From Sipunculus nudus (Eukaryota; Annelida; Sipuncula; Golfingiida; Sipunculidae): a stretch of DNA of 64,000 nucleotides. The translations under genes were made by a program, and so were the position numbers. The notes beneath the pieces are model-generated. The model made no database searches and had not been told where the DNA came from. It worked only from the letters and a program-made list of their open reading frames with translations. Where the stretch lies: contig CM049317.1 in NCBI GenBank assembly GCA_026874595.1, positions 69,897,618 to 69,961,617 on the forward strand. Reading direction: 5' to 3'. This document shows, piece after piece, positions 46,160 to 59,045 of this stretch (positions within the stretch are counted from its first letter, which is position 1; every line of letters starts with the position of its first letter).

Positions 46160-48640
46160 ACATTCTTTTAAAATAATTTATGCTTGTCTGTTTAGTTTGT
46201 GTATGTGAGAGAGAATGAATGAAAAAGAGAGAATGATATGATGATCTTAGAAATTGAAACGCAATGCATAGGTTCATCATGAGCAACCTTATCCAAGATC
46301 ATGTAAAATACACACCTAATGGCCCAGTATCCATGGTTGGTAATAAATTGTTATTCAGTTCCTAATTCTTGGGTGTCTCCTGTTAATCAGGCATTATATG
46401 GTGCTATTACAGACGGAGATAGAGTTGCTGACATATGGACACGTCTCTTTAAATTCCTTGTTACTGCATTTCACTGTGCTATGTCCCAAGGCTTGTCCAG
46501 GTACTGGCAGGGTATGTATATTTCACAGGCCGGTTTGGTAAGAATGGGCCAGGTTGGTACAGGCAGGTTTAGAAATGGGCTGAATTCAGCTGTACCCGAT
46601 GAAAGGATACCAGTTGGTTCATCACCACAGTTGTTTGGTCACCAATTTACATGCGGTACCATACGGTCAATTTGTCATCAAAATTTTGTATGATTAGATG
46701 TCAATCTATTACAATTAAAATTTAAATAAACAATGATACCAATACTGAAAGTTTGGTTGTTTATTCTTCCCTACTTCTACTTTTTCCGTGTTCCTGGTTG
46801 ATCCTTTTAATTAATGGCTCAATAGACGCCATGCAAGGAGTTGATTACATTTGAATACAAACATTGCGCAGCATGGCCAAATGGCCACTACAGTATTTAC
46901 GTCACCGCTCACCGTAAACTATTCCCTCACTGTACCGGTAGTTCATTGGAATAGGCTATGTCCTTTAATTTTATACACACAGGTTTTATTCAAGTACAGT
47001 ATTAGTTTATAATTAGAATTTACATCCATGGTTGCCAGACAAAGAAACAAGTCTCTGTAGGAACTTTCTGAAATCTGCACCTTTGCAGAGGGCAAATACT
47101 CTTTTTTGGCAATAACTAACTGCCTGGACCCATTTCACTCTTCTGGCATTCTCTATGCATCTGAATTACTGATTATTAAAATATGCAATTAACAGATGTG
47201 CCAAACCAGGTCCCACCCAGATTTAACCTGACAGTCACATTATCACTTTTTTCCTTTGGTGATGAAATGACCAGCTTGATAGACAATGAGCTGAGCTAAG
47301 GACACAGATATGATTCATTAGTGTTGGATCTCTTTGTCCCTGAGGTGCTATCATTTCACAGACTGTATAGCTCAGGTGAGCATGCATAATAAGATTGTTT
47401 ATATATTTTGTACAATAACTATTCAGAGGGTGTTTAGAATTGGGCCTCCATTTTTGGGAGTGAGTCAGTGAAAAAAACTATTGGTGTTTATGTCTACGTG
47501 GTTATTGTGTTCTTGTTTCTTGTCTGTATGTCTGCTGCATGCATCTGTGTCTCCAGCTTGTGGCAAACCTGTAAAAAGAAATTTATGAATTAGTACACAT
47601 ACCATGCAATTGTGAAGCTCTTCACCAAGACTCAAACCAGCAACCATGTGTTAACAAGTCCTATGTGCTGCCATATGCACCATGCAAGACGAATTGGGAA
47701 TGAGTGGCAAAGTGGGAATATTTAAATCTACTATTGTGTTGAAGTTCAGTGGGATCTAAATGACTTTAAGTGATTTTTTTGTGCGTACGAGTACTGGTCA
47801 TAGTTGGTAAAATGAGGGTTAATTTTTGTTTAGTGTTTGCAAAGTCTGGGCTCCTAGTGCCCGGATGTCACAAAACTTCAACAGCAAAAGCTTAAAAAAA
47901 ATTAACCCTCAGCCATTTGTTAGCCAGTTAATTGCCTGCCACTATAGTTTACTCCGCCCCATGCTTCCTGCAGTAGGGGGAGTCATTGGTTCATTTGTAA
48001 ACCCTAACCTTTGAAATATACACCAAAAGTACGTGGGATAGCTGTGATCTATATGCATACAAATGCCCAAAGGGAGCTGAACAATGGATGTGAATGATGT
48101 TGGCAGGATATGTGCACATAAGCCAAGTGGTGTCAACAAGCAGAGGGAGGAATCAGGAAGGATACAAGCATGAAGAAAGGATAAATTGTACATTCTTACA
48201 GGTCAAGAGATACATGAGAAGGTTACAGGATACCATTAACATACAGAGGAGTCATTAGAGCATATAAGAGGCATGTTGGTACATTGGAAACCATCTTCCG
48301 CCATATGCAAAATGTAGGCCTAATCTAGAACAATGGCCATTAATTCATATTAAAAGAAAAGAAATCTGAAAGTGTGCAGAAGAAAAGGGTGTGAGTATAG
48401 AATGTATTATCAGTGTATTATTTTAAAAGGTTTCTTTTATCCAAATAAATATTATTTTAATCATACATTCAAGAAGTATATTTTAAATGGTTCTTTTATG
48501 GTAATGATATTGACGTGTACATTAAAAACGTGTATTATTAAATGGTAAAGCAAAAAGACTTGTAGGAAATGTACTAGTCCCAGACTTCATAGTCCAGAAT
48601 GTACTTGTCCGAGACATCCGTGTTCCAAACATCCGCCTTC
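46160..48640. other. Intergenic stretch upstream of gene 2, no supported gene
   Basis: It holds the inverted-repeat partner at 46481-46620. Small open frames at 47465-47647 and 47942-48193 lack support. A gene 2 leader exon could hide here but cannot be pinned down. Confidence 0.45.
46481..46620. repeat. Inverted-repeat partner (with 39667-39810)
   Basis: The reverse complement matches 39667-39810. The open frame at 46319-46693 runs through it and is not supported as a gene. Confidence 0.6.
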
Positions 48641-48659
48641 CATTCAGTAGTATCTAGAA

Positions 48660-49072
48660 GTGGAGGAAACCAGAGAACCCAGGGAAAACCTCCGACCTGC
48701 GTGGAGGAAACCAGAGAACCCAGGGAAAACCTCTGACCTGCGTGGAGGAAACCAGAGAACCCAGGGAAAACCTCTGACCTGCGTGGAGGAAACCAGAGAA
48801 CCCAGGGAAAACCTCCGACCTGCTTGGAGGAAACCAGGGAACCCAGGGAAAACCTCCGACCTGCGTGATGGAAACCAGAGAACCCAGGGAAAACCTCCGA
48901 CCTGTGTGGAGGAAACCAGAGAACCCAGGGAAAACCTCCGACCTGCGTGGAGGAAACCAGAGAACCCAGGGAAAACCTCCGACCTGCGTGGAGGAATCCA
49001 GAGAACCCAGGGAAAACCTCCGACCTGCGTGGAGGAAACCAGAGAACCCAGGGAAAACCTCCGACCTGCTTC
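48660..49072. repeat. 41-bp minisatellite, about 10 copies
   Basis: The unit begins GTGGAGGAAACCAGAGAACC and ends CTCCGACCTGC; copies differ at few positions. Because 41 is not a multiple of three, all frames stay open and give long spurious proteins on both strands. It lies about 430 bp upstream of the first coding exon of gene 2. Confidence 0.95.
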
Positions 49073-49499
49073 CCCAGCGGAGAGAGCTGAGTGTTTTACC
49101 CAATGACTGTGCAGGATTTTTTCAGTTTTAAATCTTGTAGTGAACTTCATATATCAGATATAAAAAAAATCATGTATGAAATAAAATAATGCTAGCTTTT
49201 CAGTTTTTTTACAGGTGAGCTTTGTGTCTTTGAGCAGTTGCTGTGTTTGTGGCTGCTAATTTTTTTTGTATGACAAGTAAAAATCCATGTAGGGAAGTAA
49301 AAGTTAGATGATACTTGCCCTACTGGGCAGTTACTTTCAAAATTTGGCCCTACATTGGGCTCAGTTATTGGGCAGAATCTGCATTTGCATGAACAGACTT
49401 AACCTGTTGTCTAACCCAAAGGGGATAGAATGAAGGGAGGACCAGCAGGTTCAGTTCATTCATGGAATGATAGCAGAAAATTTTGAATTTTTGTTTCAG

Positions 49500-49545
49500 A
49501 GGGAAGATTAATGTACCATGACTCTAACAAGTGAAGAATATGATG
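49500..49545 (+). CDS. Gene 2 first coding exon
   Basis: An exon between TTTTTGTTTCAG and GTAAGA. The ATG at 49518 opens MTLTSEEYD and ends with one base (G), which exon 2 completes to Glu. A shorter upstream ATG (49511) ends after seven codons. No signal peptide is present, so the product would be intracellular unless an upstream exon changes the start. Confidence 0.55.
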
Positions 49546-49745
49546 GTAAGAACACATACAATTGATCTAAATACATACATTGATATCTCAATCAAGGACC
49601 ACCACACTATCACCACACCGCCAAGGCAACCACTATGTATGCCTCCAGATTAATGTAATTTATCCTAAAAACCTTCCATAACATCACCAACCCTCTAACA
49701 TAATCACTTTGGCTGGTCCCTCATATGGTATTGTTTGCAACACCA

Positions 49746-49752
49746 TATATAA

Positions 49753-49834
<82 letters not shown>
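49746..49834. repeat. (TA)n microsatellite
   Basis: About 44 TA units with one GTATA interruption, abutting the palindrome at 49837. Confidence 0.95.
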
Positions 49835-49836
<2 letters not shown>

Positions 49837-49837
<1 letters not shown>

Positions 49838-49978
49838 CAGAATTTACAACGAAAATGTTCAGTTACAGATTAACACATGTTTTCATGCTGCCGCAATCAT
49901 CTGATGATCATCTGATGATTGCGGCAGCATGAAAACACGTGTTAATGTGTAACTGAACATTTTCGTTGTAAATTCTGT
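49837..49978. repeat. 142-bp near-perfect palindrome
   Basis: The arms run from ACAGAATTTACAACGAAAAT (left) to its reverse complement (right), meeting at TGATGATCATC. Only a few positions mismatch, for example the T/T pairs near the centre and ACATG versus ACGTG. It lies between (TA)n arrays and could extrude as a cruciform or fold as a hairpin transcript. It is probably a foldback MITE. Confidence 0.9.
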
Positions 49979-50043
49979 GTATCAGCTCTAAGCATCAGGC
50001 TAATGGAGCACTGTTAGATTCTTTCTGCACCTATATACTTCTA

Positions 50044-50044
<1 letters not shown>

Positions 50045-50138
<94 letters not shown>
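50045..50138. repeat. (TA)n microsatellite
   Basis: About 47 TA units, the longest array in the window. Confidence 0.95.
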
Positions 50139-50139
<1 letters not shown>

Positions 50140-51168
50140 ATGCATTGAATCAAAGCCAATCGGTAATCAAATCGGGCATGTAATAATCAGATAATTTAAA
50201 TTATTGCATTTTTATTCATTTTCATGACGTTACTATCTCTACCTCTTGCCTATGAACAGATTAACAGCATACACAATGAAGTAGCAGTGTTATTTAATAA
50301 AGAAAGTCACCTTATGTCACCTTACTAGATGTTAGCAAAATTTTGAATAAGAAGATTTAAATATTAAGTATTTTTAAGTCGATTTAGTCCAAACTTCAAA
50401 TGTTTGTCTTTATATGAAATGATCCCTTTTACTACAAAACAACCATTTTCTCTTTATCTATCTATATTATACCATTACACAGTTCAAACTTTTTTCTTTA
50501 AAAGAAGTAATCCATTTTAGTCACATAACAAACATAGTCACCCACAGTTGTAAGTCATAGCTCCTCTTCTAGTCACATATTAACCATTCTTAAATATCTG
50601 TCTATCCTTTACAAATATTTACTTATATGAACTGGTTTATCTTATGTTTTGCTGCTGTGACAATGATTAATGCACTTGAATTTATCATTAAATTACTGGC
50701 ACCTATCAGAAATGCATACCTGCATATATTTTGTGCATTGTAACAAATTCATTGTAAGTCACCCACAGTTGAGAGTGTGCACTTAAAATGTTTACCACAA
50801 GGAAAGAACCTCTTTTAGTCACATGTAACTCTTCTTCTTTCATGATCTATGCTATACCACTATTTACTTAAATTACAGCATTATAGGTGGCTGTGGCAAA
50901 GCTTGAAAAGCCTGCTTTTTGTTGGTATACCAAACAATAGTTTGTGTGCCAAACAAAGTTTTAAATTTGCCTAAACCGAATTCACATGCTTTACATCTTA
51001 GAGATTAAAGAACTTGGTGTTAGTAATTGACTGGCACAGAGGAAGCTTAATAGGCACAATCCACAAATCTAAAATCAAAATGGTGGTATAAATTAAAAAA
51101 GATAAAAGTCATTACCATTTAGTGCATCTAAAAAGTATAATAATTAATGCCCCTATGTATGATCAGGA

Positions 51169-51305
51169 CTGATTATTACAGAAGGTGGTCTTTAAATTTC
51201 AGAAGTTAGCGTGGCACTGGCTGGACGACATAAAGTTCTGATTATTACAGAAGGTGGTCTTTAAATTTCAGAAGTTAGCGTGGCACTGGCTGGACGACAT
51301 AAAGT
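51169..51305 (+). repeat. 69-bp tandem duplication across a splice acceptor
   Basis: CTGATTATTACAGAAGGTGG... through GACGACATAAAGT occurs twice with a 69-bp period (51169 and 51238), apparently identical over the shared length. Each copy has the acceptor TTTAAATTTCAG and the first coding bases of exon 2. Confidence 0.9.
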
Positions 51306-51532
51306 CACAGCTTGCACAAAAGGTGACTCTGTGATCTCACAAAATGAAGTTTCACCACCCAATCAGAATGAGTTTGGAAGTGCAGAACTTGTGCCTTATG
51401 AGAAGACAGCCATGACCAAAGATGGCACAATCCAGCTTTTGACTGATGAAAAGGCACCGTCAAATTGCGCAGGGTACGAATCCACATTCAAAACCGATGA
51501 TGTTGCTAAAACAGCCCCAGTCACTGTGCAAG
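51272..51532 (+). CDS. Gene 2 exon 2
   Basis: A 261-nt exon, phase 1 to phase 1, between TTTAAATTTCAG and GTCAGC. It encodes VSVALAGRHKVTACTKGDSV... through ...DVAKTAPVTVQ, a polar Thr/Lys/Glu-rich sequence with two Cys and no recognised domain. Only the second of the duplicated acceptors gives an open product; splicing at the first would read into a TAA within the duplicated intron part. Confidence 0.7.
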
Positions 51533-51835
51533 GTCAGCCTTATTTTATGTAAAAAATGATTTATTTCATATATCAGAATATCAGATTTTATATATTATTT
51601 TTTATCTTATATATCACTTTCAATATTAAATTTTAGCATGGTACATAAAAACCGGACAAAATAAAATATGACAACTTGATACCTATATAACTGGTAGATT
51701 TATAGTGTGAATTTTACCCAATAAATGATATGTGTTTCAGTTCCATCAAAGACTTACCTGTAGCAGTGAACAATGTAATGAGAGAAAATATACCTTATTT
51801 GAACATACATTAATGAACCATGGATACTCTTTTGA

Positions 51836-53942
51836 TTTTTTAGCTCAGCTGACTTTAAGTCATCTGAGCTATAGTCGTGGTCCATTGTCCATCGTCCATC
51901 CGTCTAGCTGTCTTGCTGGTCAGGATGTCCGTCTGTAAGACTGGCACGTTTCGACACCATTGGACCTACGAATCTGAAATTTGGCATACAGTTAGATGTC
52001 CTTTGCAGAAAATTGGGTCAATAGGACTTCGTTCCTTCAAGATATTAAGGAAATACCTCAATTTTTAGCTCAGCTGACTATAAGTCATCTGAGCTATAGT
52101 CGTGGTCCTTGGCCGTCCGGCCGTCCGTCCGTTAACAGGGCACGTTTTAAAACCGTTGGACCTACGAATCCAAAACTTTGCATACCATTAGATGTCCCAA
52201 AAATCTCCTACCATACCCAAAATTGGGTCATTAGGATTTCGTTTGCTCAAGCTATTAAGGAAAAACCTCCGTTTTCCATTAAAAAGCCATTGTTAATCTT
52301 CAAGGCTGCCTAATATCAAAACCACTGATCTGTTTTTGATCATATTTAGTATTCATTTTCTTCCATACATTTTCTATGAACATACCAAAAATTAGGTCAA
52401 TATTGGGTATTATTTTGAAGTTATGGGCCCAAATATAATGCAATTTTTAAAAAATCAGGAAATATATTTACTCACCTAACATGAGAATTGTTGAAGCTGG
52501 AGACTTTTTTTCAGGAATATAACTTTATTTAATCAAGATTCTGTTGTTTACCCAAAATTAGATCTGAATTTTGCAAATTTGTCAAGTTATTAGCATTAAT
52601 AAAAAATCAATACCTTAAATTTTGTCCAACTTTGGCAATGGCACGTTTTTTCTCTGTAAGCACTGTTGATTTAATTTTCACAACATATGTACATAAGGAT
52701 TTAATCTTTTAAAATCTGAAATTTCAAAGGAATTGATTGAAAAGAATAGCTTTTATTCAAGTTTTCCATACACCATGTCAAGTGTTGTTTACATCTAGCC
52801 CACCTGGTAGTACAGCCTTCACTTGCATTATGTAACTGACCACAGGCAGCTTGCCTTGGCACAGCTTGACCACTACTAGCAGGCTTCCCCTCTGCCCTGC
52901 ACTCCCCCCCCCCCCCAGATGGTGCATCAACTAGATGAATGTTATAATTTTCTGTATTTTATTTTATTCTTGGCTATGCTACATTTTAGATTTTGTATTG
53001 TACCACCAGGGTTACAATTATTAAAGTGTACATTTAATTGTGTCCACAAAGTGGTGTATTGCTATGAAAGTGTGGATGTTCATCAGATAAGTAATTCCTT
53101 GCTTTAGAAAAGTAAAAACTTCACCTGGTGTGAAATTGACTATTAATTCTATTAATAAATTATAGCTGAGATAGTAATTACCACAATGATATTATTTGTC
53201 CCTCATTCAACCATCAGTATGTATACTTTATTTGAAAAGATGTTTTTATTTTATCAAATTTACTGAATCTTTTATTTCATTTCAGTCAATAAAATTAAGC
53301 ATGTACTGAAAACTCCAATGTGCAAAACTTTTTAATAGTGATTCAAGGAATAATTTTGTAGATGCATGCCATGTTGTGGCATTATTTTCTTTTAAATTCA
53401 GTTAAAAAAATTTGTGATTTAAAAATAATAAAATAAATGTGTATGCATAATATGACCCAATATGAGCTACACTCTGGATATATAATGATTGCAACTCAGA
53501 ATTCTAATATTTTAACTTATATTTTCAGTTTTTTTATTACAAATTTATAAAACTTGTAAATAAAAAAATGAATCAGATAAAAACTATTAATGGAAAAAGT
53601 GGATATGCTAAAAAATAGGCTTATATATAAACTTAAATGCATAATTCTCTTGAAAGTGAAATAAAGGGATTAGTCCATTCTGTCCACTTGCCTGTCCATC
53701 TGTAAATTTTTCATATGCATCACAGTATCTCAAAACTGTTACTGTTTTTCTACATGACAATGTTGTCAGAGTATTAGTTTGCAATCATATAATTAGAACT
53801 TTATTCTAACCATGTAGGAGGGCCCCTTTCCTCTTAACTTCTCATATGCTTATATAAATGAAAATCATTACAATAGAATATTTTGCATTTGCAAAAATTT
53901 CGAACTTCAGCTGAGCGCCGTGACCCATGGGTCCCTTGTTTT
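51836..53942 (+). mobile_element. Family A element, copy with doubled 5' end
   Basis: TTTTTAGCTCAGCTGACT starts at about 51836 and again at about 52062, so a truncated copy is followed by a longer one. The 3' end is CAGCTGAGCGCCGTGACCCATGGGTCCCTTG at about 53909-53939. It lies in intron 2 of gene 2 and does not code. Confidence 0.6.
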
Positions 53943-54073
53943 ATTAAAATTCTATTCTCATACTTCAGGACTGCCTAATATCAAAACCCCTCATCTGGTT
54001 TTCTTCATATTTACCATAAATATTCCTCTATATATTTCCTATGTACATGCCAGAAATTAAGTCAGTATTGTAT

Positions 54074-55137
54074 AACTGTATCCGCCAAAACAAAGTTTTG
54101 AAGACACTATGTTTTTTACTGGGTTCCGCCGCCGCCGCGTTCGTTTCCGGAGAACTCCTCTGAGACTACTGGATAGATTTTTCTGAAACTTACACCAATT
54201 ATCGGGTCATATGTGAACTGGTGCCTAACCAGTTGGCCTTGACCTTTGATCTTTCCTCTCTGCCCAGCGTCCATTTGTGCGTCTGTTTCCACACATAAAC
54301 CCATATAACTGGGAAACGTTTGACCAATCAGGAAAAAAATTTTGTACAAATGTAGCCCTTGGATAGCTTTATAACATACACAAAAAATGGTGGCACCACC
54401 TGCAACCAAGTTTGCACAGTGTCTATCTGTTCATCTGCCTTGGGTTAAAATCACTCATATCTCTGCATTGGTTTGACTAATTCACCTGAAACTCGGCATG
54501 GGTATACATCCTGGATGGCTTTCTTGATTTTATGGCAGATGGCACCACCTACATTCATGTTCATGCTGCAGACATCCAAACTCATATCTCGGGAACAGTT
54601 TGACCGATTTGGCCAAAATTTTGCATGTGTATAGATCTCACAGAGCTATTTATCATGCACAAAACTGGATGTGGCCACCTGCAACCATTTTTGCACAGCA
54701 TCCGTCTGTTTGTCTGCCTTGGGCTAAAATCACTCATATCTCTGAAGTGGTTTTACATAACTGCCTAAATTTTTGCAGGTTTATTCATCCTGGACAGCTT
54801 TCTTGATTTCATGACAGGTGGTGCCACCTACATTCTAGTTTATGCTGCAGACATCCAAGCTCATATCTCAGGAACCATTTGACCGATTGGGCCAAAATTT
54901 TGCATGTGTATAGATCTGACACAGCTCTTAATCATACACAAAATTGGTGGGGCCACCTGTCACCATTTTTGCACAAGTCCTTCTGTTTGTCTGCTGTTGG
55001 ATAAAATCACTCATTTACATGTAGTGGTTTGACTTTTCTGCCTAAACTTTGCATATGTATACAACTGGGACAGCTTTCTGGATCTGTGGTAGGTGGCGCA
55101 ACCTACATACACATAGTCGCTTGTCGAGTGCCCGTAT
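54074..55137 (-). mobile_element. Family B element, copy 3
   Basis: On the minus strand it starts CACTCGACAAGCGACTATGTG near 55137 and ends TTTTGGCGGATACAG at 54077. The hairpin partner is decayed. Core units carry diverged GGTGGCGCCACC, and a GCC run is present at 54126-54137. Confidence 0.6.
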
Positions 55138-55139
55138 TT

Positions 55140-57700
55140 TAATTTAAAAATATTTGGGCCCAAACATAATAGACTTTGTAAAAAATCAGGAAAGATATTT
55201 GGTCACTTAAGAGAAAAAGTGTTAAAGCTAGGTACTTTTTTTCAGTAATACAACTTCAAATAATCAAAATTTGATTGTATACCAAAAATTAGATCAAAAT
55301 CTGTTAATTTGTTTTTAAATATTGGCAAAAATATAAAATTGGTACCTTAAATTTTGCACAAGTTTGACCAAGGCATGTTTTTTCTTGTAAGTTCATTTGA
55401 TTTACTTTTTACATTCAGTATATATATAGATTTAATCTGTTAAATTCTGAAATTTGAAAGTAAAAGCTTAAAAATTATTCTAGTTATTTAAGTTTTTCTG
55501 AGGCTCTAATGTATTTAAATTTTGAACCTCTGGACTAGCCATGTCTGGTCCCCACAGCCTTGTCTGGGTAAACTTATTAGTGATGCAACACTGCTTTTAC
55601 AAATGTAGAATCCCATGTGGCAACCCTGCATAATATGACCCAATGTTTTTTACTCTGTATATATAATGATTGCAGCTTTTGCAACAATTCTAATATTTTT
55701 ACTTATATTTTCAGGTGTTTTAATTAAAAATTTATAAACCTGTAAATAAAAAAAATATTCAGATAAAAACTTCTTAATGGAAAAAGTGGATCTGCTTAAA
55801 AAAATAGGATTATATATAAACTTAAATGCATTATTCTCTTGAAAGAGAAATAAAGGTATTAGTCCTTTCTGTCCACTTGCCTGTCCATCTGTAAATTTTC
55901 ATATGCAACACAGTATCTCAAAACTTTTACTGTTTTTCTTCATGACAGTCTTGTCAGAGTATTAGTTTGCAATCATATATTTAGAACTTTACTATAACCA
56001 AGTAGGAGGGCCCCTTTCCTCTTAGCTTTTCATATTCTTATATAAATGAAAAACAATACAATAGAATATTTCTACATCCACCTTCGTGCTGCCCTCACTT
56101 TTCCCTTCTCCGAACCCCATCCCAAAGTCAGCCTCAGTAAGCAAAAACAAGATGAATCAGATATATTCATACTTTAATATTTTGTATAACTATTCGTCCA
56201 TAGGTACCTATGTACATGCCAGAAATTATGTCAATATCGTGTAATATGTAGACATAGTGGGCATCACAATAATGTACCTTGTCAAGACTAAAGAGATATT
56301 GTGTCATACAGTCACATATTCATAAATCACTTCATCAGCATAGTTAATCATAACATCATATCTGTCAAATTGAACACTTGCAGACTACCATACACTTTAG
56401 ATCCTTCAACAAATAGCCTTATCATCATTCTACTACTGCTTATTACTGCTGTCATTGCATTCATATTTGCTCAAATATATCACAATTGTCAACCCCTCCT
56501 AAATAAATAAAAAATAAACCACTTTATTTGACTCTATTAATCCATCAGTCAGGTAATTTCATTTATCATTTACTCACATATTACATTACATTCCTTTATA
56601 ATAGCCCAACAGGTACATGATATTCATAAGCTTTATCGACTCAATATAGTATTACAGTGGAGAAACATTTATAGTCCAATCACGATCAGCTGAGCGCTGT
56701 GACCCATGGGTCCCTTGTTTTTAAATATTATCAAAAATATAAATTTGGTACCTTAAATTTGCCCAAGTTTGACCAAGGCATCTTTTTTCTTGTAAGTACA
56801 TTTGATTTACTTTTCACATTCGGTATATATATATAGATTTTATCTGTTAAATTCTGAAATTTGAAAGTAAAAGCTTAAAAATGATTCTAGTTTTTGAAGT
56901 TTTCCTGAGGTTCTAATGTATATACATTTTGAACCTCCAGACCAGCCATTGCCTAGTCCCTACAGCCTTGCCTGGGTAAACTTATAAGTGATGTAACACT
57001 GCTGTCACAAAATGTAGAATCACGTGGCAACCCTGACCTCCCCCCCCCCCCCCCCAACAGATATGTTGCATTAGTTACATTCTTTAATTGCATTGCTGCT
57101 TTCGATCCAATGTATACAACTTTTCCTATATCAAATGTTATTTTCAGATATTTATTATTTTGCAAATTTAAAAAATATATTTAAAGAAAAAATAAATACA
57201 TCTGTGTATATAATGTGATTGGCTTGGTGTGGCATGGCGTCTGTTGGCTCAGAGAACGTGCTTAAGGAGTGCACAGGGCTGAGGTCTTGACCACAGCAAC
57301 CTGTAGCTGCTCGACGAGTGTAAACTTCTTCATTCATATAATGTGATGTTGCCTGAACAGAATAACCATAAATGTTGATGCAATTGAGAATTGTTAATCA
57401 ACTTAGATTTTCAAATATAATTGATATGTACTGTAAATGTATAGTAAAATTTAGAAATTTTGTCCAAAATTTCACTTAACAAAAAATTGATAAATTAAAA
57501 AAATGAGGATCTAATGCAAACATTAGTTCAGTATTTTTCTGCCTCAGTAGAATGGGAATTAAAGTGATTTGCTTTGTTTTTCTGTCTCTCTGTCTGTTGT
57601 TAAATAATCAATAATTATGAATAAAACTTTTTTTTACCTGTAAGCACTTTTGGATTAAATTTTGTATCCTGTATGTTTATGCAAAGGTGTTGTAACGTTC
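55140..57700 (+). repeat. Fragments of family-A-related elements
   Basis: Blocks 55140-55640 and 56721-57130 match each other and 44079-44480. A family A 3' end, with TCAGCTGAGCGCTGTGACCCATGGGTCCCTTG, closes at about 56718. The open frames at 56301-56510 and 57155-57337 are not supported as genes. Confidence 0.5.
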
Positions 57701-57900
57701 CTCACTCCCTGCCACTAAGTATTTGTTTGGGACAATATTCTTCTGGCAACTGCATAAAATTTATTACTGGTAAATAAAGAAAAAAATATACAGAGGTACA
57801 AAGGTGTTTTTAAACTCTCATCCTCCCCCCCCCCCCCCCCCAAATCAGGTTGAACAGCTGAGTCTCCATGTAACCCTTCACCACCACACAACACCAGATT

Positions 57901-58296
57901 TTGAGTCATCTCTATATTCACACTCAGACTCAGTCACTTCAAATTGTTTTCCTCTATAGGTCACCCGCATGTCCCATCAGTAACTTCTTCTCTGAACTCC
58001 AAGTTTTAGTCTCTCAACTTGACCTCAACCTGCCTATAGTGATCATGGGTGATTTCAATATTGACATTTCTAATATAATATATAACACCAAATTGTCACA
58101 ATTATGTCAACTCTCTAAATGTCAAAAACTAGTCAGAGAACCAACCATTGACCATGGAAATACCATAGATTTTGTCTTTACTAACTGTTTAAATGCTTCA
58201 GTTTCAACATTAGAAAACACATGGTCAGATCACAAGATATTATTAGCAACAACCCCCCATTCTTCAATTCAGATCAAACATGGCAACTTCTTATAG
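57901..58296 (+). pseudogene. Endonuclease-domain fragment (EEP/AP-endonuclease fold) of a mobile element
   Basis: The frame holds FLYRSP, IVIMGDFNIDIS, GNTIDFVFTN and WSDHKILLAT, the ordered motifs of the endonuclease/exonuclease/phosphatase domain found in non-LTR retrotransposons and in Helentrons. Only the C-terminal two thirds is present, and neither reverse transcriptase nor helicase follows before the stop at 58296. About 350 bp downstream is a GACCCATGGGCCCCTTG terminus matching family A (58643-58659), which argues for a Helentron-type parent. It is truncated and presumably inactive. Confidence 0.7.
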
Positions 58297-59045
58297 CTTA
58301 ATCTACCATTTCCTATAGATACTTTTTGAGAAATTCTGTTTCCTCTCCCATTCAGCAACAACTGCTTCCCAAAACTTATCAGTTTTCTACTTTTCCATAA
58401 TTATTTTGATTTATTAAATGTGTATTTTCCTACTTGCAAATCTCCACTTCCTTCCTCTGCAATTTACAATATCTGGTCATTCCCAATGCAATATTTTAGA
58501 CACACATTCTTGTACATATTTGAAATACTGATACTTCTATATTACTATTCCACTCAACTACATAATTAATACAAAATATTACATCTGTCAAAATGGAATC
58601 TTGCAGACCTACATACAACAATGGTGATACAGTTATATATGACCCATGGGCCCCTTGTTTTGTTTTCCTCACATTCTCAGTCTTTGTTTGTCTTATAAAG
58701 TATAACTCTCAAATGCGGGATAGATTTTTAGCTCAGATAACTAAAAGTCCTTGAATTTGTTTTATTTTCATTATTGCCATATTTAATCTTGTCATAGTAT
58801 TAACCCATATAGACTCAACAGTCTTATATTTTGCGTTATAGTATCAAGTATTTGTGCTTAAACCAAACATATATATATATTTATGCTATCATACATAGTT
58901 TGAACAAAATTTTCTGTTAAAAAAAAAATGGGATTCAGATGTGTGAATGTCAGCTCATAATGACAAAGGTCTCGTTTGTAAGCTGAGTTCTAGACCAGAG
59001 CATCACTTGTTAAATGAGTCATTGTAAAACTATCTCATATTCCAG

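Larger units (their letters stand above)
49560..51160. other. Intron 1 of gene 2
   Basis: It contains two (TA)n arrays and a large palindrome and no other supported exon. Confidence 0.5.

Noticed and set aside
46319-46693. 124-residue plus-strand frame
   Set aside because: It runs through an inverted dispersed repeat and shows no domain.
48644-49150. Four overlapping frames of about 88-168 residues with repeated PGFSGF or NPGKTSDL-type units
   Set aside because: A 41-bp minisatellite leaves all frames open; there is no splice or start support.
56301-56510. 69-residue frame with a hydrophobic stretch
   Set aside because: It lies within family-A-related 3' sequence shared with 58541-58640; probably chance.
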